From positions 248,001 through 312,000 of the forward strand of contig NZ_JAATJC010000001.1 in assembly GCF_011927725.1 (NCBI RefSeq): 64,000 nt of DNA, read 5' to 3'. The position numbers were made by a program, and so were the translations under genes. This document shows, one piece after another, positions 59,465-64,000 of the stretch. The notes beneath the pieces were generated by a model. That model was not told where the DNA came from. It saw only the letters and a list, made by a program, of their open reading frames with translations, and ran no database searches. The number at the start of each line of letters is the position of its first letter. The first letter of the stretch is position 1. Origin of the DNA: Sphingomonas kaistensis (GTDB taxonomy: Bacteria; Pseudomonadota; Alphaproteobacteria; Sphingomonadales; Sphingomonadaceae).

Positions 59465-60886
59465 ATGAACCACAAGAACAGGTTGAGCTTTGTACTGCTC
59501 CCGTCCCTGATCCTGATCGCTTCGCTGAGCGCCTGCGACAATCGCCAGGAGCAGGCTCAAAGCGCTTATGCCGACTACCAGGCCGCAGTCGTAGGGGGTG
59601 ATCTTCGCGAAGTCCGGCGCGCTCTCGCGAAGCTTGTGGCGGCCGATGATTCCAACGCCGATTACTGGGTCGAGCTTGGCAAGGTTTGCATGCAGCTGTC
59701 CGATTATGGAGCAGCTTATGACGCCTTCCAGCGTGCACATGAGCTGAACCGAAGCAATGTCGAGGTGCTCTCGATCATGACCCAGCTCGCCCTTCGCGGG
59801 GGCAATCTGGAAGTTGCCAGCGACAATGCCCGCCAGCTCGAGCTGGTCGCGCCGACCAATTCGGCAGTGCCGCTGACCAAGGGCTATGTCGCGCTTCGGC
59901 GGGGCGATTTCGAGGAAGCCGATCGCCAGGTCGCGGCCTTTGCGGCGCTTGCTCCCTTCGATCCCAATGGCAAAGTCCTGCAATCGCGGATCCTGATGGC
60001 CCAGGGCCGCCGGGAGGATGCGATCACGCTGCTGAGCTCGCAGATCACGCAGCAGCCTTCGGACGCGATGAGCCTCCGCGCGCTTGCCAGCATCTACGAG
60101 CTGAAGGAAGACTGGCCGCAGGCCGCCTCTGCGCTTCGCAGCTATCTTAACTGGCAGCCTACTGACCAGCAGGCGCGGGTGCGGCTGGTGGAAGCGGAAC
60201 TGCGCTCGGGAGCGATCGATGCCGCTGCGGCGGTGACGCTGAAGGGCGTCGAGAAGGACGACATCGACGTCCTGCTCGCGCCGTGGATCGCGCTCGGCCT
60301 GCAGGACAAGGTCGCCGACCGCCTGTTCACCTGGGCACAGAGCGCCGACACCGGTCGCCGCATCGCGATCGCCCGCTTCCTGACCTTCACGGCGCAACCG
60401 GCGCGGGTGCTGTCCCTGATCGAGAAGGATGCGAGCCTGCCGGTGCGACCGGCGAATATCGTCGCCAATGCCATTTACGGGACAGCGCTGGTGCAGAGCG
60501 GCCGGGCTCGCGACGGGCTGTCGCGGCTGGACGCCGTGCTTCAAGTCGACGGCAAGAACCGCGAGGCCCTGCGGGCTCGCGCGCTGCTGCGGAGCCGGGC
60601 CGGACAACATGAGGCAGCGATCGAGGACGCCCAGAAACTGGTGGCAGCGGACCGCAATGCACCTTCCGCCCGGCTGCTGATGGCGCGCGTCTATGCGGCG
60701 TCGGGTGACACGGAGGGGGCCCGCCGGACCCTGTGGGAGGCCTTCCACGACATTGGCGGTGACCGCACCATTTACGATGCGCTAAAGCCACTCGTGGCAA
60801 AATCCGACGGAGCGGACGCCGCGCAGCGACTCTCGCAAGAATTTTACGATAAGCGCAACGAACAGATAACCCGGAGCTTTGCGTGA
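59465..60886 (+). CDS. TPR-repeat lipoprotein of the polysaccharide/exosortase locus
   Basis: 473 residues. Lipobox ASLSAC anchors it. About eight tetratricopeptide-like helical pairs follow, for example YWVELGKVCMQLSDYGAAYD, VPLTKGYVALRRGDFEEADR and ALRARALLRSRAGQHEAAIE. It resembles the PrsT-type TPR proteins of PEP-CTERM loci but is about half as long. It probably scaffolds envelope proteins. Its stop overlaps the start of the next gene (GTGA), giving an operon with the sugar transferases. Confidence 0.85.
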   Translation: MNHKNRLSFVLLPSLILIASLSACDNRQEQAQSAYADYQAAVVGGDLREVRRALAKLVAADDSNADYWVELGKVCMQLSDYGAAYDAFQRAHELNRSNVEVLSIMTQLALRGGNLEVASDNARQLELVAPTNSAVPLTKGYVALRRGDFEEADRQVAAFAALAPFDPNGKVLQSRILMAQGRREDAITLLSSQITQQPSDAMSLRALASIYELKEDWPQAASALRSYLNWQPTDQQARVRLVEAELRSGAIDAAAAVTLKGVEKDDIDVLLAPWIALGLQDKVADRLFTWAQSADTGRRIAIARFLTFTAQPARVLSLIEKDASLPVRPANIVANAIYGTALVQSGRARDGLSRLDAVLQVDGKNREALRARALLRSRAGQHEAAIEDAQKLVAADRNAPSARLLMARVYAASGDTEGARRTLWEAFHDIGGDRTIYDALKPLVAKSDGADAAQRLSQEFYDKRNEQITRSFA

Positions 60887-62382
60887 TCGCGCCCTCGGAC
60901 GAGGACATCCTGCTGAAGGAGGCAGCGCCCGAACGGCTGGCGCCCGAACGGCGTGCGCCCAATCTGACGGCGACCGGGACGCGGTTCACGTCGAACATTG
61001 TCGGCCCGATGCTGTTCCTGCGCGACATGCTCTGCTTCCTGCTGGCCTTGCCGGCGACGCTGTTCCTGTATGATTGGCTGTTCGCGCAGCCGCTGGTCCC
61101 CTCGGTGCACTTCTTTGCCTTCACGGCGATGCTTGGCAGCTTCATCCTGCTCCGGGTGTCGAAGGACAGCTACCTCCAGAACCTGTTCACACTCAACGAG
61201 CGCGGCGACAGCGCGGTGTTCGATGCGTTGCTGGGCGGGCTGGTCGCCACTGCCCTCGTCTTCCTGTCCGGCATGGTGGAGAATTTCTCGCGCGGCGTGA
61301 GCGTGCTGTATGTCGCCGCCACCGTGACCTTCCTCGCGGCCTCGCGCTGGCCGTTCCATCGCATGCTTGACCGGATGGCGACCCGCGGCGTGATCGGGCA
61401 GCGCATCGCCTTCTACGGCGCCGACCCCGGCTCGATCGAGGCCATCCGCAAGGTGCTTGCGTCGAGCAATCTCAGCCATCTCCACTTCGTCGGGGTTGCC
61501 GACGACCGCCCCAAGCTACCCGATGTCCCGGAGCTCCGCTTCATCGGTGGCAGCGACGAGCTTGCGACGATGGCCCGCGCCGGGGAGGTCGACCAGGTCT
61601 TGATCAGTGTCCGCAACCTGCCGCCAGCCCGGCTCCACGAGATCATGGAGCGGCTGAATTCGGTGTGCGTCGACATTTCGCTTATCCCCGACCAGGCGAT
61701 CGACCTTGCGCCCGATTACCGCGTCCGCCTGATCGGGACCCTGCCGGTCCTGACGGTGTGGCAGCGGCCGTGGCGCGATGTCAGCGGCATGCTGAAGCGG
61801 ACCGAGGACGTGATCCTCGCGTTGCTGGCACTGATCGCGGTGTCGCCGATCATGCTGATCTCGGCCCTGCTGATCCGCCTGACCAGTGCCGGACCGGTGT
61901 TGTTCGTGCAGCCGCGGGTCGGGTTCAACAACGAGGTCATCCACGTCCTCAAATTCCGCTCGATGTACGCCACCCAGACCGACCTCGTCGGCCTGCAGAC
62001 CACGACCAAGGCCGACCCTCGGGTGACCCCGGTCGGCAAGGTCCTGCGCCGCCTCAGCATCGACGAATTGCCGCAGCTTCTGAACGTGCTGAAGGGCGAC
62101 ATGTCGATGGTCGGCCCCCGCCCCCACGCCACTCACATGCGGGTCGGCGACCTGTTCTACCAGGAAGCGGTCAAGGGCTATGCCGGCCGTCACCGGGTCA
62201 AGCCGGGGATCACCGGCCTTGCCCAGGTCAAGGGTCTGCGCGGCGAGATCCGCACGCTCGAGCGGGCCAAGCGCCGGGTCGAGCTCGACCAGCAATATAT
62301 CAATCAATGGTCGGTGTGGCTCGATCTGTGGATCCTGGTGCTGACCGTCAGGGCCGTGTTCCTCGATGCCGATGCCTACTGA
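60883..62382 (+). CDS. Polyprenyl-phosphate sugar-1-phosphate transferase (WcaJ/ExoY-type)
   Basis: 499 residues from GTG 60883. Four N-terminal helices (for example MLCFLLALPATLFLYDWLF, VHFFAFTAMLGSFILLRV, LLGGLVATALVFLSGMVE), a Rossmann-like middle domain (IAFYGADPGSIEAIRKVL) and the C-terminal catalytic domain: LLALIAVSPIMLISALLI, VLFVQPRVGFNNEVIHVLKF, RSMY, KVLRRLSIDELPQLLNVLKG and DMSMVGPRPHA. It starts repeat-unit assembly by loading the first sugar phosphate on undecaprenyl phosphate. Second gene of the operon. Confidence 0.92.
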   Translation: MIAPSDEDILLKEAAPERLAPERRAPNLTATGTRFTSNIVGPMLFLRDMLCFLLALPATLFLYDWLFAQPLVPSVHFFAFTAMLGSFILLRVSKDSYLQNLFTLNERGDSAVFDALLGGLVATALVFLSGMVENFSRGVSVLYVAATVTFLAASRWPFHRMLDRMATRGVIGQRIAFYGADPGSIEAIRKVLASSNLSHLHFVGVADDRPKLPDVPELRFIGGSDELATMARAGEVDQVLISVRNLPPARLHEIMERLNSVCVDISLIPDQAIDLAPDYRVRLIGTLPVLTVWQRPWRDVSGMLKRTEDVILALLALIAVSPIMLISALLIRLTSAGPVLFVQPRVGFNNEVIHVLKFRSMYATQTDLVGLQTTTKADPRVTPVGKVLRRLSIDELPQLLNVLKGDMSMVGPRPHATHMRVGDLFYQEAVKGYAGRHRVKPGITGLAQVKGLRGEIRTLERAKRRVELDQQYINQWSVWLDLWILVLTVRAVFLDADAY

Positions 62383-63127
62383 GCGGGTGCCGTTCGTCGG
62401 CGTGGGGTTCGACCGGCTGACCATGGCCGACGTGCTGTCGCGGCTGTCCGCCGTCACCAGCGCCACGCCCTACGGCTATGTCGTGACGCCCAACGTCGAC
62501 CATGTCGTGCGGCTAGACGATCCGGCGCAGGCGGCGGAATTAGAGCCGCTGTACCGCGAGGCCGATCTCAGCCTGTGCGACAGCCGGATCATCGCCCACC
62601 TTGCCCGCGCCCGGGGGCTGTCGCTTCCGGTGGTTCCCGGCAGCGACCTCACGCCAAGCCTGTTTGAAAATGTCATCAAGCCGGGCGACCGGATCGCCAT
62701 TATCGGCGGTGACAAGGACATGGTGGCCGACCTCGGCCGGCGTTATCCGGGCGTCGACCTGGTCCATTACGAGCCGCCAATGGGCCTGCGCCGCAATGCC
62801 GCCGCACGGATAGAGGCGGCGCGCTTCATCGCCGAGGCGCGGGCGCGCTTCACCTTCATCGCCGTCGGCTCGCCGCAGCAGGAGATGATCGCTGGCGCGG
62901 TGCGGGCCTTCCCGCAGGCGACCGGGATGGCGCTCTGCATCGGCGCCTCGCTCGATTTCATCACCGAGCGGCAGCGCCGCGCGCCGCGCATCATGCAGCG
63001 GTTGAGCATCGAGTGGGTCCACCGCCTGGCCTCGGACCCCAAGCGGATGTGGCGCCGCTACCTGGTCGAGGGTCCGCGCATCTTCCTGCTCGCCGCCCGC
63101 CACCGCCGGGGCACCGCGGTTCGTTGA
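62366..63127 (+). CDS. WecG/TagA/CpsF-family glycosyltransferase (GT26)
   Basis: 253 residues. Family motifs are PNVDHVVRLDDPAQ, LSLCDSRIIAHLARARGL, VVPGSDLTPSLFE, RIAIIGGDKDMVADLGRRYP and FIAVGSPQQEMIAGAVR. GT26 enzymes add the second sugar to a lipid-linked intermediate, which fits the initiating transferase just before it. The start, ATG 62366 or 62372, overlaps that gene by up to 17 bases. The next gene starts in its stop (TTGA). Confidence 0.9.
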   Translation: MPMPTERVPFVGVGFDRLTMADVLSRLSAVTSATPYGYVVTPNVDHVVRLDDPAQAAELEPLYREADLSLCDSRIIAHLARARGLSLPVVPGSDLTPSLFENVIKPGDRIAIIGGDKDMVADLGRRYPGVDLVHYEPPMGLRRNAAARIEAARFIAEARARFTFIAVGSPQQEMIAGAVRAFPQATGMALCIGASLDFITERQRRAPRIMQRLSIEWVHRLASDPKRMWRRYLVEGPRIFLLAARHRRGTAVR

Positions 63128-64000
63128 TCGAGACGATTACCCCGACCGGCGCGCGGCATCTGACCCTGCCGGGTGCGTCACCCGGCCGCCTCCGCGCGCG
63201 CCGCCAGAAGAAGCTCGCGGTCATCCTGCTGGTGGCCGTGGCGCTGCTGGCCGCCGCGATTGCCGCCGGGCTGCATTTCCAGGAAAGCCTGGCGTCCGGT
63301 GCGGGAGGAGGACCCAAGGCGAGGGCCGATGCCGCCGCCGCAGCCGCGGCCGCCGCAATTCCCGAGCTTCCGCCGCCCGACCTGTTCCGGCCGCTCAGCC
63401 CGGAGGAAGCGCAAAAGCTCAACGCCGAGCGTCCGGTCGAGGCGCCCACCGTGGCCGCCGCCCTGCCCTTCAAGCTGCGGGCCGACGAGATCAGCCGGCT
63501 TCGCGCGGTCGATTGCCTGACCCAGGCCATCTATTACGAAGCCGCCTCCGAAGGGGTCGACGGCGGCCGCGCGGTGGCCCAGGTCATCCTCAACCGCGTC
63601 CGCCACGGCGGCTACCCCAACAGTGTCTGCGGGGTGGTCTACCAGGGCAGCCAGCGGGTCACCGGTTGCCAGTTCACCTTCACCTGCGACGGCTCCCTCG
63701 CACGGACTCCGGTGGCCTATCTGTGGGCCCGCTCGCGACTGATCGCCAGCGAGGCGCTGGCCGGCCGGACCTTCGCGCCGGTCGGCTATTCGACCCATTA
63801 CCATGCCGATTACGTGGTACCCTACTGGGCCGCGTCGCTCGACAAGGTGGCGGTGATCGGGCGTCATATCTTCTACAATTTCAGGGGCTCGGCCGGGTCG
63901 CGCACTGCATTCCGGCAGGGCTATGCCGGAACCGAGCCATCGGTCCAGTTGCCGATGGCGGAGGTCATCAGCGACAGCCTCGACACGCTAGAGAACGTCA
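63124..64000 (+). CDS. SleB-type cell-wall hydrolase, 3' end cut by window edge
   Basis: At least 292 residues. The start is TTG 63124 in a TTGA overlap. A basic N-terminus and one membrane anchor (KKLAVILLVAVALLAAAIAA) precede an Ala/Pro-rich linker. The Hydrolase_2 (SleB) domain has VDCLTQAIYYEAASEGVDGG (catalytic Glu), AVAQVILNRVRHGGYPNSVC, GCQFTFTCDG and STHYHADYVVPYW. It is a glucosaminidase-like lysin acting on peptidoglycan. As the last visible gene of the polysaccharide operon it may open the wall for export machinery. Confidence 0.88.
   Translation, partial: MIETITPTGARHLTLPGASPGRLRARRQKKLAVILLVAVALLAAAIAAGLHFQESLASGAGGGPKARADAAAAAAAAAIPELPPPDLFRPLSPEEAQKLNAERPVEAPTVAAALPFKLRADEISRLRAVDCLTQAIYYEAASEGVDGGRAVAQVILNRVRHGGYPNSVCGVVYQGSQRVTGCQFTFTCDGSLARTPVAYLWARSRLIASEALAGRTFAPVGYSTHYHADYVVPYWAASLDKVAVIGRHIFYNFRGSAGSRTAFRQGYAGTEPSVQLPMAEVISDSLDTLENV

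Noticed and set aside
1..64000. CRISPR arrays, insertion sequences, integrases, toxin-antitoxin pairs, rRNA
   Set aside because: Looked for regular repeats, transposase motifs and rRNA signatures; none was seen by eye.

Overview
The window looks like chromosomal DNA from a sphingomonad (Alphaproteobacteria, Sphingomonadaceae; genus not resolvable by eye). It is GC-rich, genes are tightly packed, and many neighbours share 4-base start/stop overlaps. The content fits that group: FlbT-type flagellar regulation, an exosortase V-like system with PEP-CTERM proteins, and a class I PHA synthase. All family calls come from reading translated motifs; no database search was possible. No insertion sequence, integrase, prophage structural gene or CRISPR array was seen, and no gene-free stretch exceeds 300 bases.

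Layout. 1-3432 (minus): 5' end of a TonB-dependent receptor, a PBP4-like D-Ala-D-Ala carboxypeptidase and a secreted M20 peptidase. 3489-13792: flagellar segment with flgL-flgK-flgE (minus) divergent from flbT-fliI-fliJ-like-lytic transglycosylase (plus), then an atypical sigma factor and a chemoreceptor. 14047-15731: small lipoproteins and a secreted protein with 28-base repeats. 15862-16918: a lysis-type pair (GH108 muramidase plus a three-helix holin of the gene-transfer-agent type). 17034-22434: phospholipase D-like protein, alpha/beta hydrolase, hslVU, a GFA protein and a TIGR02117 protein. 22508-28065: tRNA-Pro, yajC-secD-secF, bamD, recN. 28075-39662: mixed housekeeping and hypothetical genes (amidohydrolase, DUF4893 lipoprotein, rarD-like, phaC, TRIC-like channel, TonB-like protein, DJ-1/PfpI protein, alaC-like aminotransferase, META lipoprotein, DUF2256, DUF2721). 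39807-44774: glpX, two PH-domain membrane proteins, recJ, tRNA-Glu.

44925-64000 is a surface-polysaccharide and protein-sorting region. It holds three PEP-CTERM proteins, a GDP-mannose synthesis enzyme (manC type), an L,D-transpeptidase, a CAP protein, two glycosyltransferases, exosortase/EpsI/small accessory protein, an EpsD-like PPIase, a split Wzc/BY-kinase pair, an outer-membrane barrel, a Wza-like exporter, a TPR lipoprotein, a polyprenyl-phosphate sugar transferase, a WecG-type transferase and the start of a SleB-type hydrolase. Together these suggest synthesis and Wza/Wzc-type export of an exopolysaccharide coupled to exosortase processing of PEP-CTERM proteins. No Wzx flippase or Wzy polymerase is visible; they may lie beyond 64000.

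Most notable: the isolated GTA-type lysis cassette, the exosortase V region with its targets, an unusual sigma factor next to the flagellar genes, candidate EcfG-type promoters, two clean palindromes in divergent promoter regions, short dispersed repeats, and a fliI that seems to start with CTG inside a CTGA overlap.
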